The position numbers and the translations under genes are program-made. Under the pieces are notes generated by a model. That model made no database searches and was not told where the DNA came from. It saw nothing but the letters and a program-made list of their open reading frames with translations. Of a stretch of DNA of 64,000 bases, positions 21,901 to 31,809 are shown in pieces (position 1 is the stretch's first letter; each line of letters begins with the position of its first letter). Source of the DNA: Cherax quadricarinatus (Eukaryota; Arthropoda; Malacostraca; Decapoda; Parastacidae); contig NW_027195361.1 of assembly GCF_038502225.1 (NCBI RefSeq), positions 1 through 64,000 of the forward strand. Reading direction: 5' to 3'.

Positions 21901-22296
21901 CAAAAAATAGACAAGATCCTCGCACACAAAATCCTTCCTTACCTGCATGCTATTCTCCGCAGGCGCATACACACTTATAAAAGATACACGCTTACCCATC
22001 CACGACCCATCCTCACGCAACACCCCCCCCCTTCCCCCCTCACTTCTCTGCAAAACAAACAGGCTCGTCTCCTTTATTAAAATACCCACACAACCTTTTA
22101 AACGGGTAGTTGGCAGGGTCATTACTTGATAACCTGCTACCTCTAGCACTTTACCCTCCTTGAAATTATGTTCCTGGAGGAACACAACATCCACTCTATA
22201 TTTATTAAGAAACGTACACAACCATTCTCTCTTTATTCTGCTACATAAGCCATTAACATTGACAGTCATACACCGAAGGCCTTTTAAATTTTCCAC
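18998..22296 (-). pseudogene. Tx1/L1-like ORF2: endonuclease, RT and C-terminal CCHC
   Basis: It starts MENLKGLRCMTVNVNGL. Endonuclease motifs: VNVNG, FLQEHN, SVYAPAEN, VGMG (expected GD/N site altered) and MSDHTAVVVEV near 21640. RT motifs: KGKALGIDGLPVEFY, LVPKGKGQPTLREYR, ALDWQAAYDRVE, GRGLRQGCPI and IGYIDDTTVLV, where the usual A before DD is I. The C-terminus has CGFCGGDDTAFHVIYFC, a C-x2-C-x7-H-x4-C finger near 19270. Breaks occur near 21700-21850, 20640, 20290-20340 and 19270, so no full protein can be made. Confidence 0.8.
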
Positions 22297-22477
22297 TCCT
22301 GCCTCTTCTCCTCACTCTTTTCACCACTAGAATTAGTATTTCTGTATGTTATCTTCACAATACCTTCTTTCCCCCTCCCTTCTTCCGATGTCATTATCAT
22401 GACCATCCCCATCACCACCTCTTCCCTCTCCTACCATCCCAGTCTGCTTCCCAGGCCTCTGCGCTGACGCCAGTACA

Positions 22478-23497
22478 TCATCCGAGTCTGACAGCTGACG
22501 TAGCAGCCCGTTTCCTTGTTACAATCATGTCCCCCATAACATGGTCTGGGGAAGTCTCACGGTGAACCTCAACATCCACCTTAAAATGATTTATTAATCC
22601 CACTGATGTCTCCGTCACATCATCATTCCCCAAATTCTCATATCGTTGACAAGGTGGAAGCGATAACTCTCCAGCTACTTCTTGCTCAGATGTAACTCCC
22701 TCCTCAGGCGGTGACAAGGTCTTCAAAACTTCCTCCAATTTTTCCTCTATGTCCAACACTTCCTCCCGTGGTACCATCCCTGCAGAAGTCACTGGAGGAG
22801 ATTCTGGGGCAGGGAACTGAGGGGGGGGGACTCACCCCCAGTCCTAAAAGCTTGCTCCACCATCTCACTCCACAAACGACCACGCCCTCCCTCAGGTGAT
22901 TGATCCTCACCTGCCACCTGTAAGACAGGGGCTGCGTCTTCTACCACAGGTTCAGGCACGCGTCTTTTCTTCTGACATGTTGCAGCTATGTGGTCATACT
23001 CACCACATAGGCGACACGTACGCCTTTACCCGGGATATAAAACCATGACCTGTGTCCTGAATTCCTGAAGATAAACGTAAGACGGTATGGGATGTCTCAA
23101 TCTCATTTTAAGGTTAAAAGTACCTTCTGGCAAACCTGCGTAGGCGCCTGCTACCCACATACCATGCTGGGCAAAATGAACTGTCCCATATTTCTCGAAG
23201 ACTTTTCTGATATCAGCTTCATCCGCTTCAAAGGGAACGTTACATAACAGCAGGTGCAACATCAAGACTCACGTCCTGGAAACGATTAACCAACGATTCA
23301 TAAACCGTTGCAGTGAGCAGTTTCACGAAGATTCTATGCGCTCCATTTAAAGCCACTCCATATAATTCTCCATCTTGAATTTCATACGTTTCTCTGATGA
23401 TCTTAGGTAAGAGAACCTGCGCTGAACTAGGCAAAATCGTCCCCTGGAGAAGCTCAATACCAATAGTATTAATCCGGCGTCTATGACAAACCGCCAT
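22478..23497 (-). pseudogene. Tx1-like ORF1 with CCHC zinc knuckle
   Basis: It starts MAVCHRRRINTIGIELLQG. The second block resembles an RNA-recognition fold (LLLCNVPFEADEADIRKVFE, VHFAQHG). Near 22975-23025 the minus strand reads TCRLCGEYDHIAATC, a perfect C-x2-C-x4-H-x4-C knuckle, followed by KKRRVPEP and an acidic, proline-rich tail. Frameshifts near 23250 and 23030 and others downstream break it. Such ORF1 proteins bind the element RNA. Confidence 0.75.
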
Positions 23498-23576
23498 GTT
23501 GACAGCAGTAATTTTCCTGAGGTGTCAACAGAGGCGCGACAGCATCACCTCACACCACTGCAGCCAGGCAATTACG

Positions 23577-24060
23577 TCATTAGTAAGGCCTTACCTAGAT
23601 TATGCAGCTCAATTCTGGTCTCCATTTTACACAATGGATACAAATTCGTTAGAAAACATTCAGCGACGAATGACTAAATTAATTCATTGCATTAGAAATC
23701 TTCCGGATGAAGAGAGATTAAGTCCCTTAAATTACATTCACTTGTAAGACGAAGAATGAGGGGAGACATGATCGAAGTGTACAAGTGGAAGATGGGTATT
23801 AATGAAGGGGATATAAATAAGGTCTTGAGGATATCTCTCAAAGAGAGAACCTGCAATAATGGATTCAAATTTGACAAGTTTAAATTTAGAAAGGATATAG
23901 GAAAGTCCTGGTTTAGAAATAGGGTAGTTGATGAGTGGAACAGTCTGCCCAGTAGGGTTATTGAGGCTAAGATCTTGGATAGTTTCAAATTTAGGTTGGA
24001 TAAATACATGAGTGAGAGGGGTTGGATTTGAGTGGGACTTACACATGAGTTAACAGAATT
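23577..24060 (+). pseudogene. CR1-A RT C-terminus and 3' end
   Basis: It continues the copy interrupted at 18155: LVRPYLDYAAQFWSP, NIQRRMTKLIHCIRNLP, a one-base frameshift near 23722, then GDMIEVYKWKMGIN, NRVVDEWNSLPSRV and FKFRLDKYMSERGWI, stop at 24029-24031. The roughly 30 bp after the stop are the only CR1-A 3' UTR in the window, ending where PLE P4 starts. Confidence 0.82.
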
Positions 24061-24127
24061 ATCAAATAAAGTTGGTAGAATTACCGACAATATGTAAAGT
24101 AAAAGGACACAAGTGCAACTAATGTGA

Positions 24128-24178
24128 CATTTATTGTGGCAACGTTTCGCTCTCCAGGAGCTTTATCAAGCCATAACA
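24128..24178 (-). ncRNA. Hammerhead ribozyme, PLE P4 minus arm (core UUGAUAA)
   Basis: The minus strand has UGGC pairing with GCCA as stem I, core UUGAUAA (plus 24169-24163), an extra A, a stem II closed by GCUC/GAGC, GAAAC and GUU. AATAAA follows the cleavage site. Positions 3 and 8 are U and A. Confidence 0.7.
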
Positions 24179-24496
24179 AACAATACATGGACACAGAGGG
24201 TATGTAAAGGCTCAGGGTGAGGTGCAATACTAGTGAGGTAACATTTCGATGTTCACTAGTGGTAGTAGTAGTAGTAGTAGTAGTGACAAAAGTAATACAA
24301 TATGGTAGAGCAATTAATTCGTACATGAGTAAAAGGATATAAAAGCTATTACTTGGGTAACATAAAAATAGGTTGGACAAATAGAGACTGGAAAGGGGCA
24401 GCTTGTTTTAGTGTTCACTCTCTGTAATGTGCTTTGTGTAGTATAACAGGAGAGACTAAGTGATGGCAGGGTTTACTGTTTTCAGGAGGATTCTTG

Positions 24497-25930
24497 CTAA
24501 GACTTTGGAGATGGTGAAGCTGCGTTGTTTTGTTTAATTGTATTCGAAACAGCGATCAGTGCTGATTCGAGGCACTTGCGTCTACGGAAATTAGTTTCTT
24601 TGATCACTAATTGGGCGTCTCTGAATTTCATGAGATGATTGGTGGGATTTCGGTGTTGTACACAGGCGTTGTTCAAGTTATCGTTCCTACATGCGTAAAT
24701 GTGTTCATTGTGACGGGTGTCGAGGTTTCTTGCTGTTTCACCTACGTAAATCTTGTCACAGCCTCCACAGGGTATAGTGTAAACTCCTGCATTGACTGGT
24801 TCGTGGTGCTTGGATTTTGTCGTGGTTAGATTCTTTATTGAAGTGCTAGAAGCGATGGCGACTCTGGTGTTAGCTTGTGAAAGTACTTTTGAGACGTTCC
24901 GTGCAACCTGACTGTTGGGAAGAATTATAACTTTGTTGGGAGTGGTGTTGATGCGTGGAGAATTAGTGATCTGAAGAGCTCTTTTCTTGCAGTCTTTGAT
25001 GAAAAAAGAAGGAAAATGTAACTCAGTGAATGTTTGGTGAATGTATGTACGTTCCTCGTCAAGAAACTCAGGACTACAAATTCGGTATGCTCTTAGGAAA
25101 AACCCGATGATGATGCCTCTTTTGGTCTTGGTATCTTGACTGGAATAGAAGTGTGTGAGATCATTTTTATTGGTGGGTTTCCGATAAACTTGAAATCTTA
25201 GGTTGTTGTCTACTTTGTGAATGAGGACGTCGAGGAAAGGTAGCTTGTCATTGGACTCTTCTTCTAGTGTAAACTGGATCGCCGGTTCAACTGCGTTGAG
25301 CCTTGCCTGAAGATTCCGTACATCAAAACGTTTGGGAGTTATTACGAGGACGTCGTCCACGTAACGTAACCAAGTGACGCTTGAAGGGATGATGTTGGCG
25401 AAGTGTTCAGACTCTAGGTGTTCCATGTATAAGTTGGCTAGGACGGCACTGATGGGGGACCCCATTCCCATGCCGTAGGTTTGTTTGTAGAGCTTGTTAT
25501 TGAAAGAAAAACAGTTGAAATTAACACAGAGTTCAATCAAGTCAACAAAATCTCCGGGAGGTAGAGGAAGATTAAGGTCCTGATTGACTTTACGTCGTAG
25601 AACCTCGATGGCTTTTTTGGTAGGTACTTTTGTGAAGAGGGAAGTCACATCCAAACTGCTTAGTTTCTTGTTACGGATGGAGAGGTTACGGATGCGGTTA
25701 AGAAGGTCGCCTGAGTGTTTAAGATGAGCGGGGCTGATGGTCCCCAGAAGGCAGGAAAGATGTTTGGCAAGAACTCCGGCTAGTTTGTGTGGAGCACTGC
25801 CTATGCCTGATGTGATTGGTCTGAGAGGAATATTGTGTTTATGGGTCTTGGGTAAACCATACATGTGTGCTGGTTTAGGGTTGCTTGGTAACAAGTATAG
25901 AAGTTTCTTCCCTTCTCTAGTGCGTTTGAG
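24497..25930 (-). pseudogene. PLE P4 RT plus GIY-YIG endonuclease, 5'-truncated but open
   Basis: About 465 codons are open from MLPSNPKPAHMYGLPKTH. Penelope RT: YGLPKTHKHNIPLRPITSG, SLDVTSLFTKVPT (first catalytic Asp), YGMGMGSPISAVLANLYME, LRYVDDVLV (catalytic YVDD), KLPFLDVLI and YRKPTNKND. Then the GIY-YIG nuclease: AGVYTIPCGGCDKIYVGETAR and EHIYACRND. The N-terminal part before the first RT motif is lost at the arm junction. Catalytic residues look intact, so only the missing start makes this copy defective. Confidence 0.85.
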
Positions 25931-26482
25931 TATTTGTATGGTTTACCCAAGACCCATAAACACAATATTCCTCTCAGACCAATCACATCAGGCATGGAAC
26001 ACCTAGAGTCCGAACACTTTGCCAACATCATCCCTTCAAGCGTCACTTGGTTACGTTACGTGGACGACGTCCTCGTAATAACTCCCAAACTTTTTGATGT
26101 ATGGAATCTTCAGGCAAGGCTCAACGCAGTTGAACCGGTGATCCAGTTTACACTAGAAGAAGAGTCCAAAGACAAGCTACCTTTCCTCGACGTCCTCATT
26201 CACAAAGTAGACAACAACCTAAGATTTCAAGTTTATCGGAAACCCACCAATAAAAATGATCTCACACTTCTATTCCAGTCAAGATACCAAAACCAAAAGA
26301 GGCATCATCATCGGGTTTTTCCTAAGAGCATACCGAATTTGTAGTCCTGAGTTTCTTGACGAGGAATGTACATACATTCACCAAACATTCACCGAGTTAC
26401 ATTTTCCTTCTTTTTTCATCAAAGACTGCAAGAAAAGAGCTCTTCAGATCATTAATTCTCCACGCATCAACACCACTCCCAA
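25931..26482 (+). pseudogene. PLE P4 RT fragment, plus arm
   Basis: It reads MYGLPKTHKHNIPLRPITSG then jumps by an internal deletion to MEHLESEHFANIIPSS, LRYVDDVLVITPK and PFLDVLIHK. Loss of two bases near 26268 shifts the frame before HFYSSQDTKTKRG. It is split at 26483-26495 by PLE P5. Confidence 0.82.
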
Positions 26483-26557
26483 CAAAGTTATAATTATGAT
26501 GAATGGTTTGAAAAACCGACAAGTTGAAGATTGAGACACTTATGCAGCATATGGGAA

Positions 26558-26580
26558 TCTTTATTCAGGAAACGTTTCGC
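26558..26580 (-). ncRNA. Partial hammerhead, PLE P5 inverted end
   Basis: Only the 3' half is left: GCGAAACGUUUCC and AATAAAG on the minus strand. The catalytic CUGAUGA core and stem II were lost at the junction to the direct repeat, so it cannot act by itself. Confidence 0.6.
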
Positions 26581-26604
26581 CTGCTTCAAGTCACCTCACT
26601 ACAG

Positions 26605-26612
26605 TATATAAG
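26605..26612 (+). promoter_or_regulatory. TATA box, PLE P5 first pseudo-LTR
   Basis: TATATAAG lies about 120 bp upstream of the hammerhead core at 26735, and the same sequence occurs at the same relative place in the second repeat. It matches a core promoter in a PLE pseudo-LTR; function inferred. Confidence 0.5.
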
Positions 26613-26721
26613 CCACGTCTACGGCCCTATGCTGTACATTCTACAAGATTGATGGACTGAACACATCGACTCCAGGCTGAGGGACTGATTACCTCATACT
26701 CCTCCTCTCCTTACGCCTTCT

Positions 26722-26776
26722 TCTTTGTATTGGACTGATGAAGCCACTGTGTGGCGAAACGTTTCCCGAATAAAGA
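26722..26776 (+). ncRNA. Hammerhead ribozyme, PLE P5 first pseudo-LTR (core CUGAUGA)
   Basis: The standard core CUGAUGA is at 26735-26741. Stem I pairs GGA with UCC and, beyond an internal loop, UCUUU with AAAGA. An extra A precedes stem II GCCAC/GUGGC (UGU loop), then GAAAC and GUU. AATAAA lies in the 3' strand of stem I. This is the clearest motif of the set. Confidence 0.85.
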
Positions 26777-26860
26777 TTCCCATATGCTGCATAAGTGTCT
26801 CAATCTTCAACTTGTCGGTTTTTCAAACCATTCATCACAACTGTCAGACACTGCAGCATC

Positions 26861-26958
26861 ATGGGATCTTCTTACAAAGAATTCTTCAACGCTTGTTCAA
26901 CCTTTGGACAAAGACCTACTTCGACTAGTGGATGGTACCACTATGATCCCGCCTCCGT
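26861..26958 (+). pseudogene. PLE P5 ORF 5' end fragment
   Basis: Starts MGSSYKEFFNACSTFGQRPT and runs into the second pseudo-LTR after about 32 codons. The leader 'ctgtcagacactgca' just upstream is shared with the P3 fragment at 8154. No domain is recognisable. Confidence 0.5.
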
Positions 26959-26982
26959 CTGCTTCAAGTCACCTCACTACAG

Positions 26983-26990
26983 TATATAAG
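26983..26990 (+). promoter_or_regulatory. TATA box, PLE P5 second pseudo-LTR
   Basis: TATATAAG, the second copy of the box at 26605, about 120 bp upstream of the ribozyme core at 27113. Confidence 0.5.
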
Positions 26991-27099
26991 CCACGTCTAC
27001 GGCCCTATGCTGTACATTCTACAAGATTGATGGACTGAACACATCGACTCCAGGCTGAGGGACTGATTACCTCATACTCCTCCTCTCCTTACGCCTTCT

Positions 27100-27155
27100 T
27101 CTTTGTATTGGACTGATGAAGCCACTGTGTGGCGAAACGTTTCCTGAATAAAGAT
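27100..27155 (+). ncRNA. Hammerhead ribozyme, PLE P5 second pseudo-LTR
   Basis: Core CUGAUGA at 27113-27119, with the same stem II and GAAAC as the copy at 26735. The 3' strand reads UCCUGAAUAAAGA, one base different from the first repeat and still pairing GGA/UCC. Two ribozymes about 378 nt apart would cut a monomer-length RNA out of the transcript. Confidence 0.85.
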
Positions 27156-27198
27156 TCCCATATGCTGCATAAGTGTCTCAATCTTCAAAGTTATAATT

Positions 27199-27666
27199 CT
27201 TCCCAACAGCCAGGTTGCACTGAACGTCTCAAAAGTACTTTCACAAGCTAACACCAGAGTCGCCATCGCTTCTAGCACTTCAATAAAGAATCTAACCACG
27301 ACAAAATCCAAGCACCACGAACCAGTCAATGCAGGAGTTTACACTATACCCTGTGGAGGCTGTGACAAGATTTACGTAGGTGAAACAGCAAGAAACCTCG
27401 ACACCCGCCTCAATGAACACATTTACGCATGTAGGAACGATAACTTGAACAACGCCTGTGTACAACACCGAAATTCCACCAATCATCTCAAGAAATTCAG
27501 AGACGCCCAATTAGTGATCAAAGAAACTAATTTCCGCAGACGCAAGTGACTCGAATCAACACTGATCGCTGTTTCGAATACAATTAAACAAAACAACGGC
27601 AGCTTCACCATCTCCGAAGTCTTAGCAAGAATCCTCCTGAAAACAGTAAACCCTGCCATCACTTAG
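27199..27666 (+). pseudogene. PLE P4 GIY-YIG endonuclease, plus arm
   Basis: It continues the arm after P5 with SIKNLTTTKSKHHEPV, AGVYTIPCGGCDKIYVGETAR and RLNEHIYACRND. A TGA (TGC in the minus arm) near 27548 interrupts it after NFRRRK. The reading then goes on to SEVLARILLKTVNPAIT and a stop near 27664. Confidence 0.82.
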
Positions 27667-27937
27667 TCTCTCCTGTTATACTACACAAAGCACATTACAG
27701 AGAGTGAACACTGAAACAAGCTGCCTCTTTCCACTCTATATTTGTCCAACCCATTTTTATGTTACCCAAGTAATAGCTTTTATATCCTTTTACTCATGTA
27801 CGAATTAATTGCTCTACCATATTGTATTACTTTTGTCACTAATACTACTACTACCACTAGTGAACATCGAAATGGTACCTCATTAATATTGCACCTCACT
27901 CTGAGCCTTTATATACCCTCTGTGTCCATGTATTGTT

Positions 27938-27992
27938 TGTAATGGCTTGATAAAGCTCCTGGAGAGCGAAACGTTGCCACAGTAAAATGTCA
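27938..27992 (+). ncRNA. Hammerhead ribozyme, PLE P4 plus arm (core UUGAUAA)
   Basis: Stem I UGGC/GCCA, core UUGAUAA at 27947-27953, an extra A, stem II GCUC/GAGC, GAAAC, GUU. The AATAAA of the minus arm is decayed to 'agtaaaa' here. A 'tttatatacc' TATA-like stretch lies 40 bp upstream. Confidence 0.7.
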
Positions 27993-28047
27993 CATTAGTT
28001 GCACTTGTGTCCTTTTACTTTACATATTGTCGGTAATTCTACCAACT

Positions 28048-29880
28048 TTATTATAAACAATATCATATTCTTTATCACTGTCTACTGCCTCAAATGTTCT
28101 GTTGAAGATCGTCAGCAAATTTGTCAGGCATGAACGACCTTATGTGAACCCGTGCTGAGATTCATTAATCAAATTATGCTTTTCAAGGTGACTTCTAATA
28201 ATGTCAGCTATAATTGATTCTAATAACTTGCCCACTATAGATGTCAGGCTTATTGAACGGTAATTTTAAGTAATGGACTTATCCCCTGATTTGAATATAG
28301 GAACCACATAAGTTATCTTCTACAACTCTGGCTCAACACCAGTAAGGATGGACGCATTAAACACACTCGTTAATGGCTGACTAAGTTCCATCATACATTT
28401 TTTAAGTACCCTGGAAAACAACTCGTCTGACCCCGGGAACTTATTTTGCTTCAGTTTGTCTATCTGTCTGATATTAGTTAATTTGACTTCATCAGGAACT
28501 GAATAATTGTTAATTTCTAGAATCTCATTTACATCTTCCTGTGTAAAAACTGACAAAAGAATAGTTATTAAATAAGGAACACATTTCCAGTTCGTTATCC
28601 AGAGGTCCTACCTTTTCCTTCACCTTCGTCCTATACACTTGAAAGAACCCCTTTGGATTGGTCTTTGATTCAATAGCAACTCTAATTTCGTAGTCACGTT
28701 TAGCCTTTCTGATCCCCGTTTTTACTTCTCTTTTAGGCTGAACATATTGGCCAGTAAGGTTAATCTCTCCTCTTCTGATGCACCTATAAATTCCACTTTT
28801 CTCCCCTAATAGATGCTTTAGCCTTCTGATAACCCATTTGGGATCGTTATTTTTAGTCCTAATTTCTCTCTGGGGGATGTATACTCTGAGCACGGTGTAC
28901 ATTATTAAGAAAAAAAAACATGGTCATAAGTATGACCATCATCAATAAAATCATAACTAGATAACCCCATTCGAGATTAGACTAATGTTCCGTAAGTCCA
29001 CTATAATGGGCAGAACGAAAATCAGGGATTTTTACCGTATTATCGTTATTCTTGTATTCCCAGTTAATGTTAAAAGTTATGGATTTGTGATCACTTGCGC
29101 CAAGCTCTTGTGCGATCTCCAGATTATTTACGAGTGTTTCCCTATTTGATAAGAACAAATTATTATCCTTCGTAGGCTCTGTTACACACTGCTTCAGAAA
29201 ACAGTCCTGAACTGTTTCCATAAAGTCGCTGGACTCCAGATTACCGGTCAAAGAAGTCCAGTCAATTTGACTAAAGTTAAAATCCCCTACTAGCACTACG
29301 TTAGCGTGTCTAGAAGCCCTAACAATTTCTTCACAAAGAAGTCTCCTTCTATCGTGATCCAAGCCTGGAGGTCGGTATATTACACTTTGAATTAATTTTT
29401 CTTGTCCTTCTACAAACTCTACCCAAACAGATTCTGTTATTATTCCATATATTTTTATACCTGTTTTTACGCAACAATTAATATTTTCTCGTACATATAA
29501 TGCAACTCCTCCCCCCTTCCCATTGCATCTATCCACATGGAACAACTTAAACCCTTGAATATTACACTCAGCAGTCATATCCCGACTCTTTAAATCATAC
29601 CAAGTTTCAGTTAATGCAATGACATCATAGTTCCCAGCACATGCTACCAAACGTAGTTCATTGATCTTATTTCTTGCACTTCGACTATTAACATAAAATT
29701 CCATCATATATTTTTTTCTGCACATTTTTCCTGTTCATCTTTGCTTTTTCACAATTTCTGAAATCATTATTACCCAGCGTTGCTCCCTGACTGTTATTAT
29801 TTAGATTCATAATATCAAAGCCTAAGTCAATATATCCATACTCATTATTTTTAATTTCTAAACTCATACCTCTAACTAAT
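28048..29880 (-). pseudogene. CR1-B ORF2: endonuclease and start of RT
   Basis: From the 5' side: FYVNSRSARNKINELRLVAC, LTETWYDLKSRD, GGGVALYVRENINCC, VIYRPPGLD, LVGDFNFSQIDW and ELGASDHKSITF, then linker and QIDKLKQNKFPGSDELFS. An in-frame deletion removes the conserved LDLVLA of the endonuclease (NNLFLSNRETL). The RT is cut short at 28048 by PLE P4, before the catalytic FADD. Several frameshifts lie in the linker. It is about as diverged from CR1-A as two sister families. Confidence 0.82.
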
Positions 29881-30646
29881 CCTAGTTTACAGTCCTAACA
29901 ACCTCCTCAACTGAGCTAGCAAGAAAACTCACACCTGCCCTAGATAAGTGAACACCATCCCTGGCATACATGTCATTTCGGCCATAGAAGTTGTCCCAGT
30001 TGTCAATGAATGGTACTGCATTATCCTTACAGTGTTTGTCCAGCCAACAATTAATACCAATTGCTCTGGACAACCATTCATTTCCAACGCCCCTTCTTGG
30101 CAAAACGCCACATGTAACAGTGTGCCCTCCCCCCCCCTTCTTCCTAATTATGTCTATTGCTGTCCTGAACCTTCTAACTAAATCTCACTTCTATGCTTGC
30201 CTACATCATTGCCTCCAGCACTGAGGCAGATAATAGGATTGATCCCATTATCGTTCATGATGTTGTCAAGCCAGCTAATAATATCCTCCATCCCAGCCCC
30301 AGGAAAGAAAACCCTCTGTCTCCTACTCCTATCCTTCAAGCAGAAGGCCCTGTCCATATACCTAAGCTGGCTATCCTCAACAACAACAATATTTTTTCCT
30401 TCCTTGGTGTCGTTCGTCGTGATGTTCCCAGTAGTCGACTCACATTCATCGGGTAGCACAGAGAATGCATTAGATGTTTCCACAGTTTCTTCATCATCGT
30501 TTCTACCTTTCCATTCATCTTCTTGATCATCAACTTCGTTCCATGCTGTCCATCCACTGTCCAGGTTCCCTTCTTGACCTGAGGACTCACAACAGGAGGA
30601 CTACTATGAATCCTCTTGTTTTCCTCAGTCAATCACCATATCTCCA
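29881..30646 (-). pseudogene. CR1-B ORF1 with SGNH esterase domain, frameshifted
   Basis: Visible blocks are TEENKRIHSSPPVVSPQ, METSNAFSVLPDECEST, NIVVVEDSQLRYMDRAF, FFPGAGMEDI, LSAGGNDVGK, then after a break PRRGVGNEWLSRAIGINCWL and YARDGVHLSRAGV. Block I reads EDSQ instead of GDSQ, so the glycine before the nucleophile is lost. At about 30647 the coiled-coil start is replaced by PLE P6. Confidence 0.8.
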
Positions 30647-31543
30647 TCTTCGCTATGTTGACGACGTTCTCATCATAGCTCCCAGACGCTTCAACGTTCA
30701 AGCTCTCCAACACATGCTCAACCAGGTCGAGCCCTCATTCCAGTTCACACTAGAAGAAGTCGACAACACTCTTCCTTTCCTCTATGTTTTCTGCAAAGAT
30801 GACAATGAACTTTGTTTTAAAGTCTATCGAAAACCTACCAACCAAAACGATCTTCTCCACTTCTACTCTCACCACGACACCAAAACTAAACGTGGTGTAA
30901 TTATAGGCTTCTTCCTGCGCGCACTCAAAATCTACAACAATGAGTTTCTTGAGGAAGAATGCACTATAATTAAAGAAGTATTTTCCAAACTTCACTATCT
31001 TCGTCACTTCATCAGAGACTGCAGACGACGGGCATTAAACATCTTCAACACACCCAGAGAAGACACTGCCGAGAAGAGATACATAGTCCTCCCCACCAAC
31101 TCCATTGCCAAACACGTTTCCAACATCTTTTCAGCACCTCATTCCAAGTATTTACCTCCACAACCACGACCATCAAGGACATTACCAGTAATAGACAGGA
31201 CAAGCTTCCATCCTCTGCAGGGGTATACATAATCCCTTGTAATGACTGCAGCAAATTATACGTGGGCGAAACATCAAGAGACCTCCAAACACGTATTTCA
31301 GAACACCAGTACGCAGGCAGATCTGACAATTCAAGGAATGACTGGGTTCGACACCGAAATTCACACAACCATTTAATCAACTACAGAAACGCAAGACTTA
31401 TCGCCAGGGAAGACAACACTCATTACCGAAGAATCCTGGAATCATCACTTATCTTCATATCCAACAACTTCAACCAGAACAACGGCTTCTATAACATAGC
31501 TGAACCCTTCGCCAAGAAACTTCTTCATCGCTATCCCACTTAA
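30647..31543 (+). pseudogene. PLE P6 RT C-terminal half plus GIY-YIG endonuclease
   Basis: RYVDDVLIIAPRRFN carries the catalytic aspartates, followed by LPFLYVFCKDD (PFLDV altered to PFLYV), YRKPTNQNDLLHF and GFFLRALKI. A frameshift near 31195-31225 precedes the nuclease: AGVYIIPCNDCSKLYVGETSR, ISEHQYAGRSD, ending AKKLLHRYPT. The first catalytic RT motifs are missing. Confidence 0.82.
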
Positions 31544-31723
31544 GAACATAAGAACGAATGAACACTTCAGAAGATCTACTAATATATTTATCCAATCTTT
31601 CTTCCAAGCTACACAAGGTAGCTACCCAAGATAGACCGTCACACGCGGCATTCTCCACCTGACACACCATTCTGAACCTGACTTCATCCTATAAATACTC
31701 ACGTACCTTCTACCCAGGTAAAT

Positions 31724-31780
31724 CTGTTTGTGACTTGATAAAGCCCACTTTGTGGGCGAAACGTTGTCAATAAAGGATCA
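31724..31780 (+). ncRNA. Hammerhead ribozyme, PLE P6 (core UUGAUAA)
   Basis: Stem I UGAC (31731-31734) with GUCA, core UUGAUAA at 31735-31741, an extra A, stem II GCCCAC/GUGGGC with a UUU loop, GAAAC, GUU, then AATAAAG. This is the third family with the U3/A8 core. Confidence 0.75.
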
Positions 31781-31809
31781 CATTATACTGTATATGTGTG
31801 TATATTTCC

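Larger units (their letters stand above)
18156..23576 (-). mobile_element. Tx1/L1-like LINE, decayed, about 5.4 kb
   Basis: A minus-strand non-LTR element with both ORFs recognisable. The 3' UTR and an A-rich tail lie at 18156-18997, ORF2 at 18998-22296 and ORF1 at 22478-23497. Clade assignment is inferred from the L1-like endonuclease start (VNVNGLCSRIKREWL, LQEHNF), the RT layout, a C-terminal CCHC and a CCHC zinc knuckle in ORF1. Many frameshifts make it older than its CR1 host copy looks at first sight. Confidence 0.8.
26496..27185 (+). mobile_element. PLE P5 nested inside PLE P4
   Basis: It is flanked by a 13-bp duplication 'caaagttataatt' (26483-26495 and 27186-27198). It contains a truncated inverted pseudo-LTR end (26502-26580), a direct pseudo-LTR (26581-26838), the ORF 5' end (26861-26958) and a second direct pseudo-LTR (26959-27185). 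The two direct repeats start 378 bp apart. It lacks RT and nuclease. Confidence 0.88.
24061..28047. mobile_element. PLE P4, large inverted-arm insertion
   Basis: A minus-strand arm (24061-25930) and a plus-strand arm (25931-28047) face each other. Termini are 'ggtagaattaccgac' and its reverse complement, and the inverted match extends outward by 'aataaagtt/aactttatt'. The minus arm holds nearly all of the PLE protein from the first RT motifs; the plus arm is rearranged and is itself split by PLE P5 (26496-27185). Each arm ends with a hammerhead. CR1 sequence of different families borders it left and right. Confidence 0.85.
30647..31808 (+). mobile_element. PLE P6, 5'-truncated
   Basis: It starts inside the RT at the YVDD motif, fused to CR1-B ORF1 sequence, and runs through the GIY-YIG domain to a pseudo-LTR ending near 31808. 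It is a different PLE family from P2 and P4 judging by protein sequence. No target duplication is obvious. CR1-A sequence follows. Confidence 0.82.

Noticed and set aside
30750..31007. Minus-strand frame opposite PLE P6
   Set aside because: It is antisense of the RT C-terminus with no independent evidence.
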